Program-made: the position numbers and the translations under genes
In this document: positions 10,901-20,895 of the stretch, one piece after another
Numbering within the stretch: position 1 is the stretch's first letter
How the letters are laid out: every line of letters starts with the position of its first letter
Notes under the pieces: model-generated
The model's database searches: none
The model's input: the letters and a program-made list of their open reading frames with translations, nothing else
What the model was told of the DNA's origin: nothing
From: Ariolimax columbianus
Lineage: Eukaryota; Mollusca; Gastropoda; Stylommatophora; Arionidae
DNA: 64,000 nt
Assembly: GCA_036924085.1 (NCBI GenBank)
Contig: JAVGWX010000019.1
Location: 10,842,196 to 10,906,195 of the forward strand
Direction of reading: 5' to 3'

Positions 10901-13900
10901 TGGTGATTAAAGAAGCATGAGTGAAGAAAAGAGATGTGTTTCTTTAAGAGCGAATAACGAAGGAGCGACTGGTCAAGCAGTTTGGGTGTCTTGTCTTTGA
11001 CCACAAGTACATGTGTTCAAATCCTCCTTTGGGGCCACAGCGATAATAATAAATTGTGATAATAGTTTTCAGTAGTTGAAAGAGAAATCATGGAATAAAT
11101 TTTCAGAGAATTCTGTATATGTTATCAGCAGCTTAGAAAGGTGGAGATGAATCTTTATTTGAAAGCAAATGGCGAATAAGAAAAAGATAATAAACATCAC
11201 AGGAAAACAGTATTAAAAGATCACAGTTAGTAAGAAATACAAACTGGCTAAATCATCGACTGTATACTTCGAAAGGAATTATGGAAAAATGTATGGCTTT
11301 GAAAGGTGATAGAGGAGGCAGATAGACTGGCAAAAGAAGGTGCAAGACTACCACAAACAGATACCAGCATGACGTACGAAGAGTCAAAACGGCTTATCAA
11401 AGCCAGATACATGACCAAATGGGAAACCGAACATACTGGCTACACCAAAAACGATGCCTATTACCAGTTGAACCGAAGAGAGCAGGTAGTTGTCTTCAGA
11501 CTTCGCACTGGCCACAACAGACTGAGGTACCACCTATTCAACAAATTGAAGATAGGGTGTACCGACGAATGCCCGTGCGGTACTGGTAAAATGACTACTG
11601 AACATCTGCTGCAGAACTGCCCGACATACGAGGATCAGAGAGAGCAGATGTGGCCATTACCAGTGGAACTGCAAGACAAGCTCTATGGCAGTGGCGAGAG
11701 CCTCAGGATGACCGCCGCTTTTCTCGAAAAAATAATGGTTACTGTCTGACTGTGTACGCAGAAGAAGAAGAAGAAGAAGAAGAAGAAGAAGAAAGGTGAT
11801 AGAAGCCAGAAAACAAAAAGGGATTATCTGGGATAACATAACAATCAGATTGGATCTGTAATCTCTTCCGGATTGAATGTTTGCTGCAATGAATCCCCCA
11901 CTATCTTCTATCTCTTACCACCTTACTGGTGCATGAAGGAAGACTGACATCTGGTCAGGCAAATTATACTGATCAGACATGTTAGTCAGGGTCAGGCAAA
12001 ATATATTGATCAAGACCCTTACTTTGGCTGCCTCGTAACCCTTCGTGGATACGGATGTTTTCATTGCAGCCTGGCTAACAAGGTGAGGGATCAACGTGAT
12101 CCTTGTAGGAGTGAGTGACATGCAGATGAAGCTAAGCGCATAGCACAACAGCCTGGAGGACTCCGGTCCACCTTCATCAACATGCTCAGGATGTCAGGAA
12201 AGCTACTACAACCCGCCACTTAAATCCTTTTCAGTACGCACAAAAGAGTAAACCTACTCATTGTTGGCATTCGGAACAACAACCTTACTGGTGCGATTCT
12301 TGCAGGTTTTTTTCCCAGATTTTAATGTTTATTCTCCCACTTTTACTATTGCATCCTCTTTGCACATTGGCAGTTAGGTAGTGATAGAATGAGTTTTTAA
12401 CCTTAGGCACGCTATGTCCGATCCCTTCTAACCAACTAGGCCTACAAAAACGGTGTACGGAAAAAATTTTTTTTTTTTTAACGGAGTCACTCCCGACAGC
12501 CATTTTTTACTGCTGAATACGCCCTCCACATATACACGATATTTTGCCGGTTAAAGTATCGTATGTTTGATTACAAATGGCTTTTGAACAATTTTAAATT
12601 TGTAAACGCCGTTTGGAGCAAGCCGACTTTTTGCGAAAGGGGAAGTAGGTTGTTGGGAAAGATCTTTATCGAGTAGATCTGTTTATTTTGTTTGTTTAAA
12701 TGAAAGAACTACGTTTGAATTGGAAACTAACAGTTGTGTCGATATTGTAAACACAGTATCGATACGTTGTTGTGGTTTCCATGGTTTTCTATCGAAGCGA
12801 CTAGGCCTAGTGGTCAAGTCAAAATCTTTTCCGAGATTTTCATAAATTTTCAACTTCATCTTTTTGAATCTCAAAAACTAACAAACACACAACAACAACA
12901 ATAACACCCACATGTTCGTTATGCTATTGTGTATCTACACGACAGAATATCACATTTATTGACAAACAAACATAAAAATTAAAAATTTTTTAAGACGACT
13001 GCCATAGCGAGAAATTAAGAAAATTAATTAGGTCAAATTTTTTCAAAAAACTGCTGGCATGCTGAAGGTTAAGCACTTTCTCGGTCAAACTAGTTCTGTG
13101 TTCAAGAGAATAAACGAAGACAAGTGTATTTCCTCAGCCACCCTACAAGCCTGGTCTGCCCCCAACAGACATTATATTCCTCAAATTGAAATACAGCTGT
13201 AAAAGGATGATGATTGAAGACGATTGAAGAAATGAATGACAATTCACAGGTGAATCTACACACAATCTCCAAATATGCTTTGAGAAATGGAAATGGCTTT
13301 GGGAACAAAATTTTAATAGAGGAGGGGAGTGTTGTATTTTGAAGAAGACAAGGCTGATATGCTTCCAGGTAGAGGTTATGCCAAAAAAAAAGGAAAAAAG
13401 TTCTGCAACTTTTTGAACAGACAGTGTATGTTGAATATATAAAGCTGAGGGCTTGACTTCATTTCCTTGGGATTGCCCATATGGCTTTGTTTTTCCGCAG
13501 AATAGTATGCTTCTTGCCGAGAACAAAGCGCAAACTCTAACTCCTGCGGTGAATCCAGGGATCTCTGGAAAAATATGACCACCATGAACCGACCGCAGCC
13601 CGAATCCGAACCTCGACCGACTGAACACGAGGCAAACGGCTTGACCACTTCTCTACGGAGACCCCAAACATTGAAGGCTATAGTGATCCTGATCTTTCTT
13701 CCTTGAATAGCCCATGCTTGTATTCCTTGTATATATATTTACATTCAACTGGTTGATTCTTTTATTTTTTCAGATGGGGCCATGCCGGCTACAAGGAACT
13801 TTACCCAGATGCCTTCGACAGTGACAGATCAGTGGCCAGGGATGATGGTGGCAAACATAAGCTGAAGAAGAAAAAACATAGCAAAAAGCGACATAAGCAT

Positions 13901-14263
13901 AAGAGCTTAACCAAGAAAAAGAAACGGAAGAAGACTCATCATAATGATTCTGTGAAGAAAAAAAAGAAAAAAAGAAAGAGCGATAGTGGTGAAAGTAGTA
14001 AAGAAAAAAAAAGAAGTAGAAGAGAGAAATCTAGTGATGAAAGTGTTAATGATAGCTCAAATGACAGTTCAGGAACAGACAGAAAGGCCGTGGAAGTGAA
14101 AAGTCGTACTGAGATATCAGAAAGTGATAACAGTGAGGATGAGTCACAGAAAAAAAGAGAAAGACGAAACATAAAGACAGATAGTGAGCGAGAGAAAAGA
14201 ACAGCAGCGAGGGAGACAACTACAGATAAACCTCATTGGAGCAAGAAAAGAAGGAAACATTAG
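4843..14263 (+). CDS. NKAPD1: NKAPD1 (C11orf57) homologue, four coding exons
   Basis: Joined exons 4843-4956, 9615-9721, 10568-10723 and 13774-14263 give 867 nt, or 288 residues plus stop. Vertebrate NKAPD1 is about 290. Two conserved blocks identify it. The first crosses exons 1-2: 'RNVIRHTDTHNR' then 'LLEESEMW'. The second crosses exons 3-4: 'DPDR' then 'WGHAGYKELYP'. The rest of exon 4 is a Lys/Arg/Ser-rich tail with charged low-complexity runs, as in the family, and suggests a nuclear protein. The molecular function of NKAPD1 is poorly known, and no enzyme motif is visible. Junctions are phase 0, 2 and 2, and all are compatible. The 4.7-kb first intron and 3.1-kb third intron hold SINE1, SINE2, RTE and I-LINE insertions. 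No canonical AATAAA was found soon after the stop. Spliced RNA is not available, so exon 2's end is uncertain. Confidence 0.9.
7140..7410 (-). mobile_element. SINE2 copy (diverged)
   Basis: On the minus strand it carries the SINE2 head element 'GGGTCAGTGACCCATAGCTG' near 7340-7360, a middle segment with 'CTGGAAACAGACTGCA' near 7290-7305, and the 3' segment 'TGTAAACTATGACACGAC' near 7155-7175. The core is diverged. It lies in intron 1 of NKAPD1, antisense to it. Confidence 0.7.
7851..8109 (-). mobile_element. SINE1 copy: tRNA-derived, poly-A tail, TSD
   Basis: On the minus strand it begins GGGGACGGCGTGG. It has a pol III A-box-like 'TGGCCTAGTGGTTAAGTGG' and a perfect B box 'GGTTCGATCCC' within 'GCTGGGTTCGATCCCCATC'. 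A shared core (near 7940-8010) follows, and it ends in about 18 A (plus-strand T run 7851-7868). The 12-bp direct repeat AAAATGGTCATT flanks it (7839-7850 and 8110-8121). Closest relatives here are 22891-23141 and 60246-60480. It sits in NKAPD1 intron 1. Confidence 0.93.
8390..8765 (+). mobile_element. Decayed RTE-like LINE 3' end with Cys/His knuckle
   Basis: Interrupted plus-strand frames read 'QLQFMDECKRDTMSCNI', then 'GWETIGQDRAVWR', then the C-terminal zinc-knuckle block 'CMICGKDCHSRISFYSRN' (8691-8744). This pattern is typical of the end of RTE-like ORFs. Similar C-terminal blocks occur at 34081-34135 and 47468-47520. It lies in intron 1 of NKAPD1. Confidence 0.7.
9615..9721 (+). CDS. 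NKAPD1: NKAPD1 coding exon 2 (3' end uncertain: 9721 or 9811)
   Basis: Starts after acceptor TTTGCAG with 'LLEESEMWQLYHRMKG', continuing exon 1 in phase 0. The next exon needs phase 2. Two donors fit: AG|GTCAAG after 9721, a canonical GT, and CAG|GCAAGA after 9811, a good GC-type donor that adds 30 residues. The shorter form gives 288 residues, nearer to the vertebrate length, so it is preferred here. Confidence 0.75.
10080..10315 (-). mobile_element. SINE2 copy (diverged)
   Basis: Antisense to NKAPD1, in intron 2. Minus-strand core: 'ACTGAAACTGGATGTGTTG' near 10117-10135. Middle: 'ATCATATTCCGCC'-like segment near 10215-10235. Head end: 'AGCTTACGCC' near 10258-10268. It lines up with the 7.1-kb and 34.2-kb copies. 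Confidence 0.65.
10568..10723 (+). CDS. NKAPD1: NKAPD1 coding exon 3
   Basis: Fifty-two codon equivalents between acceptor CATCCTCTAG and a consensus donor CAG|GTAAGT. It encodes a basic then acidic segment ('KRAHMDDSSDDDKRN') and ends 'FWMRELHKAEETDPDR', where the DPDR leads into the conserved WGHAGYKELYP of exon 4. Incoming and outgoing phases are both 2. Confidence 0.88.
11314..11790 (+). mobile_element. I-group LINE, 5'-truncated copy 1
   Basis: The last ~145 codons of the ORF are open: the RNase H end 'EEADRLAKEGARLPQ', then the C-terminal Cys/His knuckle 'CPCGTGKMTTEHLLQNC' near 11570-11622. A (GAA)n tail runs from about 11760 to 11790. The direct repeat GAAAGGTGATAG flanks it (11301-11312 and 11791-11802). 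The high identity to the other copies and the perfect TSD suggest recent insertion. It is in sense orientation in NKAPD1 intron 3. Confidence 0.93.
11935..12290 (+). mobile_element. Family F element, copy F1
   Basis: Contains nearly two of the 37-bp units ('ACTGATCAGACATGTTAGTC'), a core shared by all F copies ('AACGTGATCC', 'ATGCAGATGAAG', 'TAGCACAACAGCCTGGAGGA', 'AGGAAAGCTACTACAACCC'), and the palindromic right end ('ACAAAAGAGTAAACCTACTC' then 'ATTG..GGCATTCG') followed by AACAACAAC. No left inverted end was seen. Confidence 0.85.
13774..14263 (+). CDS. NKAPD1: NKAPD1 terminal coding exon 4
   Basis: Begins after TTTTTTCAG with 'WGHAGYKELYPDAFDSD', the best-conserved part of the protein. 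The rest is Lys/Arg-rich with Ser/Asp/Glu runs ('KKKKRKK', 'SSDESVNDSSNDSSG') and ends 'KPHWSKKRRKH', TAG at 14261-14263. Nuclear localisation is implied by the many basic clusters. Confidence 0.92.
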
Positions 14264-14292
14264 TATTTTGTTTATAGTAAACGCATTTATAT

Positions 14293-14816
14293 CTTCTTCT
14301 TCTTCTTCTTCTGCGTACACAGTCAGACAGTAACCATTATTTTCTCGAAAAAAGCGGCGGTCATCCTGAGACTCTCGCCACTACCATAGAGCTTGTCTTG
14401 CAGTTCCACTGGCAATGGCCACATCTGCTCTCTCTGATCCTCGTATGTCGGGCAGTTCTGCAGCAGATGTTCAGTGGTCATTTTACCAGTACCGCACGGG
14501 CATTCGTCGGTACACCCTATCTTCAATTTGTTGAAGAGGTGGTACCTCAGTCTGTTGTGGCCAGTGCGAAGTCTGAAGACAACGACCTGCTCTCTTCGGT
14601 TCAACTGGTAATAGGCATCGTTTTTGGTGTAACCAGTATGTTCGGTTTCCCATTTGGACATGTACCTGGCTTTGATAAGCCGTTTTGACTCTTCGTACGT
14701 CATACTGGTATCTATTTGTGGTAGCCTTGCACCTTCTTTTGCCAGTCTGTCTGCCTCCTCGTTGCCTTGGATGTTGCAGTGTGACGGAACCCACTGTACC
14801 ACTACCCTTTTTGGTG
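14293..14816 (-). mobile_element. I-group LINE, 5'-truncated copy 2, in the NKAPD1 3'UTR
   Basis: Minus-strand copy whose (GAA)n tail appears on the plus strand as CTTCTTCTT (14293-14311). About 160 codons are open, from 'VVQWVPSHCNIQGNEEADRL' (14803 downward) to 'EKIMVTV'. A perfect 14-bp TSD, AAACGCATTTATAT, flanks it (14279-14292 and 14817-14830). It starts 30 nt after the NKAPD1 stop, so the gene's transcript very probably carries antisense LINE sequence. Confidence 0.95.
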
Positions 14817-15049
14817 AAACGCATTTATATGATTTGCTTACTTGACTTTGGGGTAGTGATCTCCACCTTGTGTGCCTCTAAATTTTGATGTCCTCAAGTT
14901 TCTTAAGTGTACTACAACATTTCAACAGTATCTAATACCCCATTATGATACCAGGAAAAATGAGTTATTTGCTCTTTTGTTCCTGTAGAAACATGGAGTA
15001 TTGTTCCTAGAGATTTTTTTCAAAACAAAATGGCTATTTCACACTGAGT

Positions 15050-15139
15050 ATTGACCTTGGCGGGTTCAGAAGCAGAACTCCAGGAATGGGTCAGAAGGCT
15101 CGATGAAACGCTCTTGACTATGGTAATGAGATAAACACT
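15050..15139 (+). mobile_element. RTE-like LINE subfamily A, left part of an interrupted copy
   Basis: Matches 38403-38485 closely ('GCAGAACTCCAGGAATGGGT', 'CAGAAGGCTCGATGAAAC'). It is the segment just after the RT FADD motif. The copy resumes at 15806, after an inserted subfamily B element. Confidence 0.85.
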
Positions 15140-15805
15140 CAGTTCAGTTGATCCCGTAACCTATCAGGTCGTTGGGGCACACATAAAGACATGAAAATCC
15201 CACGCCAGCTCTCTCTGTCTGTCACCGCCTGACGTATCTCACCGTGACGAAGGCCTGACCACTCAGCGATGTTGTCCACCCATCTCTTCCTTGGACGTCC
15301 TCGCCCTCTCTGTCCCGGTACGGATCCAAAGAGTATCGAGTTGGGAATTCCTTTAGACCTCGCGACGTGCCCGCACCAGGCCATCTTTCGTCTTTTGATA
15401 GTTGTGAACAGATCTTCAATAGCGTCTTCAACTCTCTGACGGATGTTCACGTTCGTGACACGATCCTTATATGTAACATTTAGGAGTTTTCTATAACACC
15501 GCATTTCCATTGCACGTATTCTGCCCTGGATATCTGCTGTAATGGTCCAGGTCTCGCAGGCATACAGAAATATTGACAGCGTCAAGGAGCGCAGTAGTCT
15601 GACTTTTATGCCGAGGGCGAGGCGCTTGTCTCGCCAAAGAGGTTGCAGCCTAGTCAGCTGGTGTTTGTGCTATTCTGGCAATTACCTCTGGCTTCGAACC
15701 CTCTTCGCTGATCAACGATCCAAGATATCTGAAACGTTTCACCACCTCAAGTACCTGCCCATTTGCCTCTATGACAGATTGAAACCCTGCAACGTTATTG
15801 GTCAT
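15140..15805 (-). mobile_element. RTE-like LINE subfamily B, inserted in subfamily A copy
   Basis: Minus-strand RT thumb and C-terminal region in two frames: 'VIEANGQVLEVVKRFRYLGS' near 15780-15720, then about 148 open codons with 'FLYACETWTITADIQGRI', 'MRCYRKLLNVTYKDRVTN', 'RKMAWCGHVARSKGIPNSI' and 'VPQRPDRLRDQL'. It is flanked by GATAAACACT (15130-15139 and 15806-15815), which is also continuous subfamily A sequence once the insert is removed. Confidence 0.88.
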
Positions 15806-16510
15806 GATAAACACTGGAAAGACAAAATTAATGACCAACACCGCCAAGGGCTTCAATAGCAGGATAAAAGCTAATGGTCAGGAACTAGAAGTGGTTGACC
15901 GTTTTAAATATCTAGGGTCGATTGTCAGTGATGAAGGATCAAAATGTGAGGTGTTGGCCAGAATAGCACAGACAATAGCGGCACTTGCACGGCTTAACAA
16001 AATCTGGCAAGATAAACGGTTAGCACTAAGCACAAAAATCAGATTAATGCGTACACTGGTCATGTCAATATTCCTCTATGCTTGTGAGACATGGACAGTT
16101 ACAGCTGACCTTCAACAAAGAAGGATACAGGCCTTGGAGATGAGATGTTTCTGAAGACTTTTAAATGTCTTGTACAAAAATCGAGTTACAAATGAGGAAA
16201 AACGAGATAGAATTACAGCAGCAATAGGGCCTTTTGAAGACTTCTTGGCAACTGTCAACAGAAGGAAACTCGTTTCGTATGGTCACATATCGAGATCAAA
16301 TGGTCTTGCAAATACGATCATCCACGGAAAGGTGCAAGACAGATGATGAAGAGGCCGGCCCAAAAAGAGGTGGGAGGACAACATAAAAGAATAAACCAGA
16401 AGAGGCACAGGCAGCGTCCGCTGACAGGGTAGGGTGACGTGGAGTTGTGAGGATGTCTTCATGTGTGCCCCAACAACCTCACCTGTTATGAGAGGACCTG
16501 ACCTGATTGA
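15806..16510 (+). mobile_element. RTE-like LINE subfamily A, right part
   Basis: Continues the copy begun at 15050: 'GFNSRIKANGQELEVVDRFK', 'YLGSIVSDEGSKCEVLARIA', 'FLYACETWTVTADLQ', then decayed C-terminal sequence to 'CPNNLTCYERT'-like 3' DNA ending in GACCTGACCTGA (about 16495-16506). Premature stops (for example after 'ALEMRCF', 16152) kill it. Relatives: 25019-25576 and 38263-39167. Confidence 0.88.
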
Positions 16511-16559
16511 CTTCTGTGAATTGTTGTGTATGCAAAAGCTGTAGTTTGGAACCATATGT

Positions 16560-16680
16560 CCTAGATAGCAACAAAGATGGCACCTAACCCGGATGCATGT
16601 GTATTTTGCTCTGGTGTTTGACTCTAACGTGGATATTGCCAGGCCAAGGATTTGACTAAAATTTACACTATTCGATGACT
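16560..16680 (+). repeat. Possible diverged repeat 'E'
   Basis: Weak match to 1320-1425 and 3416-3525: 'GATGGCACCTAACCCGG', 'TTTGCTCTGGTGTTTGACTC' and 'GTGGATATTGCC' in the same order. Confidence 0.45.
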
Positions 16681-17190
16681 TACTGTGTCCATGGAAACAT
16701 CATGTGGTTTTCTATTTGTATTAATTAGTTTGTTTGATAAATTTTTTTCTTTTCGTCTATTTTTGTAAAGCCATCTCCTACTTTGCTCTTTGCTTACCCT
16801 GTGTCGTATTTCCACGGTCCAGTGCACAAGGACAGCATATGGCTGAACTTGACTAGATTGAAGCTCTTCACCCTGTTTGCTGACAGTGCCAATTTTAGTA
16901 TGGCTGGAAATATTCACAAAGGCCAACTTTAGACCCACAAATCAGCTCTGCGGTCTTGTCCCAGAATGTTCAGCCTCTAGTTAGCAATTGGCTGGGGCTT
17001 TGTTCCCTATCTATGCAGACCAAAGAGAGGCAGTCTGGCCCCGGGCAGTGACGATGTTAGAAAAGTTGTGGGGGACCGATGAAGACCTGAAACGCAGTCT
17101 CTTTCGTGAACCTCACCGGACTTGAAGCATAGCATCAGTTGATCAATGAAGAAAAAGTTCCGCTGAGAGAGGATTGGGTGCCACCCAGCT
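16681..17190. other. No gene recognised
   Basis: Open frames under 95 codons on the minus strand carry no known motif. The stretch is the left flank of the large I-group LINE insertion. Confidence 0.5.
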
Positions 17191-17202
17191 AGAAACATGT
17201 CC

Positions 17203-20200
17203 TTCTTCTTCTGCGTACACAGTCAGACAGTAACCATTATTTTTTCGAGAAAAGCGGCGGTCATCCTGAGGCTCTCGCCACTGCCATAGAGCTTGTCATG
17301 CAGTTCCAATGGTAATGGCCACATCTGCTCTCTCTGATCCTCGTATGTCGGGCAGTTCTGCAGCAGATGTTCAGTGGTCATTTTACTAGTACCGCACGGG
17401 CATTCGTCGGTACACCCTATCTTCAATTTGTTGAATAGGTGGTACCTCAGTCTGTTGTGGCCAGTGCGAAGTCTGAAGACAACTACCTGCTCTCTTCGGT
17501 TCAACTGGTAATAGGCATCGTTTTTGGTGTAACCAGTATGTTCGGTTTCCCATTTGGTCATGTATCTGGCTTTGATAAGCCGTTTTGACTCTTCGTACGT
17601 CATACTGGTATCTGTTTGTGGTAGTCTTGCACCTTCTTTTGCCAGTCTATCTGCCTCCTCGTTGCCTTGGATGTTGCAGTGTGACGGGACCCACTGTACC
17701 ACTACCCTTTTTGGTGCGGACTGCTGGCACAGTTTGCAGAGTGCTGCTCTTAAGTCATTAAGCTCAGTGTTTTTCTGGCTTTTTAGCGCTGTGACTACGG
17801 CGAGAGCATCTGTCAGCAGGACTATATGGCTCTCATTTTCACTGTGTGTCACCATTTCTTCCACTGCCGCCCTCAGTGCCTCTGCCTCCGCTCTGAAATT
17901 GCTTGTGTACTTACCAGTAGCGAATGACAGTGTTATTTTTCTGCCATTTGGTAGGTTCAGGAATGCTCCTGCCCCTCCGTTCTGTGTAGTGTTTGTTACA
18001 GAACCGTTAGTGTATGCATGGGTCCAGTCCATGCTTGGGTAGCTTTTCGTTATGAAGCTTAGGGTAGTGTCTCTCCTTTCTTTTTCAGTCTGGCAGTTTT
18101 TGTTTGCAATACCTGGTATATTTTCTACCACCTCTGGAAATATATCCTGCCTCCAGGTAGGTTTTCGTACAGTAGTGATGGGTTTTGGTGTTGTTAGTGC
18201 GTTTATGGGATCTTCGTGCATCTTTGCTTTGGCTATTTCTGCAAAGTTTCTCCGCTTTAGTTTCCCATTTCCCAAATTGTTTAGTCTCTGGTACATTGGG
18301 TGGTCCGTCAGTCTTCGGAGTTTCTCTGACTGCAGCTGGGCTCTGCAGTCTCTTCTATCGGTCATGGATTGCAGTTTTGTAATCTTTTCGAGTTCTACAA
18401 TTGGCGTTGACTTCATGCCACCTGTTATAATTCTCATGGCTTGGTTTTGAAGTTTGTTAACTTTATCAAAGTTCGCCTTCGCTGCTGTTGTCCATGCCGC
18501 AATGCCATATTCGAGAACTGGTCTCACTCTTCCAGTGTACAGTTTCTTTAGTATGCCTTCGTCTGCTCCCCAGCTTGTGCCAGCAAGTTTCCTCATGATT
18601 GCCATTCTTTCTCTGGCTTTCATTCGGTTTCTCTCAATCTGACTTTTCCATGTCATGCGCCGATCAAATGTGACTCCCAGATAGGTTGGGTTGTCGTTTG
18701 GCTGCAGGATTTTGCCATTAAGACTTAATTTGGTACTTTGGGGTTTTAATGAAAGCGAGAATATTGTGCACGTGGTTTTCTCCTCGTTTATTTTGACCAG
18801 CCATGAGTTCGCCCACTCTTCCAACGATGTTAGGGCCGTCTGCATCCGATTTCTTGCTATGGTGAGATTCTTTTCAGAGGTCCACATAGCCAGATCGTCT
18901 GCAAACATTGAGCTATGGACTCTTCTTGGTATATTCTCTGTAATATCGTTTATATATACCAGGAAGAGTGTGGGTGACAATACTCCCCCTTGGGGTACTC
19001 CCTGCTCGAGTGTCACCTTTTTGCTCATCTGCCCTTGTACTTGGACTCTGGCCGTTCTTTGTTTGAGGTAGTGGTTGATCCACTTGTACATCTTCCCACA
19101 GACATCACTTCTTCTTAGCTTGACTCTAAGTCCGTCCTTCCAGACTTTGTCAAATGCCTTTTCCAGATCCACCCAAACAGCTACTGTGTGTTTCTGTGCC
19201 TGGTAGGCATCTTCTATCTCCTGGGCTATGAGGATGACCTGGTCCTCAGTGGATCTGTGCTGTCTAAAGCCGGCTTGCTGTGGAATTAGTATTCGTTTTT
19301 CTTCCAGATGCCACATCAGTCTGGTGTTTATCATCCGTTCCATCAGCTTGCCGACACAGCTCAGTAGGCTGATGGGCCTGTATCCATTTGGATCTGTTTT
19401 ATCCTTTCCTGTTTTTGGTACTGGTACCAGTATTGCGTCTTTCCACGCCTGGGGTACAATACCCCTTTTCCAGCTTTGGTTCAGGACTGATAGTAGTTTC
19501 CTCTTCGCTGTTTGGCCCAGCCCCATCAGCATTTCGTTTGTTATCCCGTCTTTTCCGGGAGATTTCCTTTTCTTTAGCGTTCTCATAGCCTCTTCCATTT
19601 CTCGCATTGTTAGTTTGGCCATCATGTGCTCTTCGGGAGCCGTATTTATGTTTTCGTGTCCCTTTAGCTCTTCGCTAATGTCTGTATGCTTATCTGCAGG
19701 GACCTCGATGTGGTTTGCTCTGGCATAGTGATCGACAAAGGCGTTTGCGGCTTTCTTACCTGTGATCAAGTTCTCGCCCAGCTTGATAGTAATTTGTTTA
19801 TTTGACGGGGTTTCGTCGTTCATGGCTCTGACTAGCTTCCATAGCTTGTTCCCGTCTTTGTCCAGGTTTAGACTTTCCGTTTTATTTTTCCAGCTTTCTC
19901 TTGCTGTTTGCTTGAGCGTGTGTTTGTATTTCGCCGCTGCGGCTTTGAGGGCGATGTTTGCCTCCATGGATTTTTCTCGCTCTGCCATGTTCCTAGCATT
20001 TGTTACTGCATCTTCCACTTTCTGCAACTCATCATTCCAGTAGGGCTTATAGTTTTTCCTAGCTCCTCTTGGGATGGTTTCAGTGGCGGCTTGCATTATT
20101 GCCTTGCTTAGGCTCTCTACCATAAGCTTCATTTTGGTGTTTCGTGTGTTGATGGTTTCACACAGCCCATCTGTCAGGATTGCAAATCTGTCCCAGTCGG

Positions 20201-20895
20201 CTCGTTTGTAATTCCAACGTGGGAGCTGTTTTGTTTCCTGTGGGCCTACTTCCATGTCAATGGTTAGCCTGATCGGCCTGTGGTCGCTACCTGCCAGTTG
20301 GTTTAGCACCTGGTGGTCTATTTTATGGTGTATGTCCTGTGTGGAGAAGGCCAAATCTGGAGTCGAGGTGGTATGCCATGTTCTTGAGTAGAAGCTAGGG
20401 CTATCCTCCGGCCTATTGATTAGGGAGAGATTTGCATCTATCTCCCAATCTTCCACTTCGTCACCTCTGCTGTCTGTGTCAGAGTATCCCCATCTCTCCG
20501 AGTGGCTGTTGAAATCTCCAACTACTATGCAGTTGGAGTCTCTGACCTCCATACTCGAGAGCGATAGGTCTCTGTTTGGTGGTCCGTACAGATTGAAAAT
20601 GCGGAGCTTCGTCTCTTGAGCCATTATGTCCACTCCTACAATTTCTGCTTGTCCGGTGTGATTGACAGATACCGCGCTACTCGGTATGCAGTTTCTGGTC
20701 AGTATCAGGACCCCTCCTTTGTGGCCTTCTCTATCTAGACGGAAGGTCTGATATCCTCTGATTGAGAATTTATGGTTATTGTTGAGGTGCGTTTCCTGGA
20801 TACATGCCACGTCAATCTTACCTTCATGCAGGTGGTGTGTTAGGGAAAGTTTTTTGTTAATGACTCCCTCCGCATTCCACTGTAGTATTTTGAGG
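17203..20895 (-). mobile_element. I-group LINE copy 3, near-complete ORF2, with TSD
   Basis: Largest copy, 3693 bp. Its short (GAA)n tail shows as CTTCTTCTT at 17203-17211 on the plus strand. The 12-bp repeat AGAAACATGTCC flanks it (17191-17202 and 20896-20907). The 5' break is just before the endonuclease 'LKILQWN', so the 5'UTR and any ORF1 are missing. The coding content is described in the CDS entry. Confidence 0.95.

Larger units (their letters stand above)
10724..13773 (+). other. NKAPD1 intron 3
   Basis: A 3.05-kb intron, GTAAGT to TTTTTTCAG. It holds an I-group LINE fragment in sense orientation (11314-11790) and a family F element (11935-12290). From 12290 to 13770 nothing was recognised; some antisense open frames there show no known domain. 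Confidence 0.8.

Noticed and set aside
13143..13648. Minus-strand open frame of 161 codons in NKAPD1 intron 3
   Set aside because: No recognisable domain, no splice context, and it overlaps another open frame; probably chance.
17554..20619. Many plus-strand open frames of 60-166 codons
   Set aside because: Shadows opposite the minus-strand LINE ORF; the same applies at 39963-42064 and 55406-55756.
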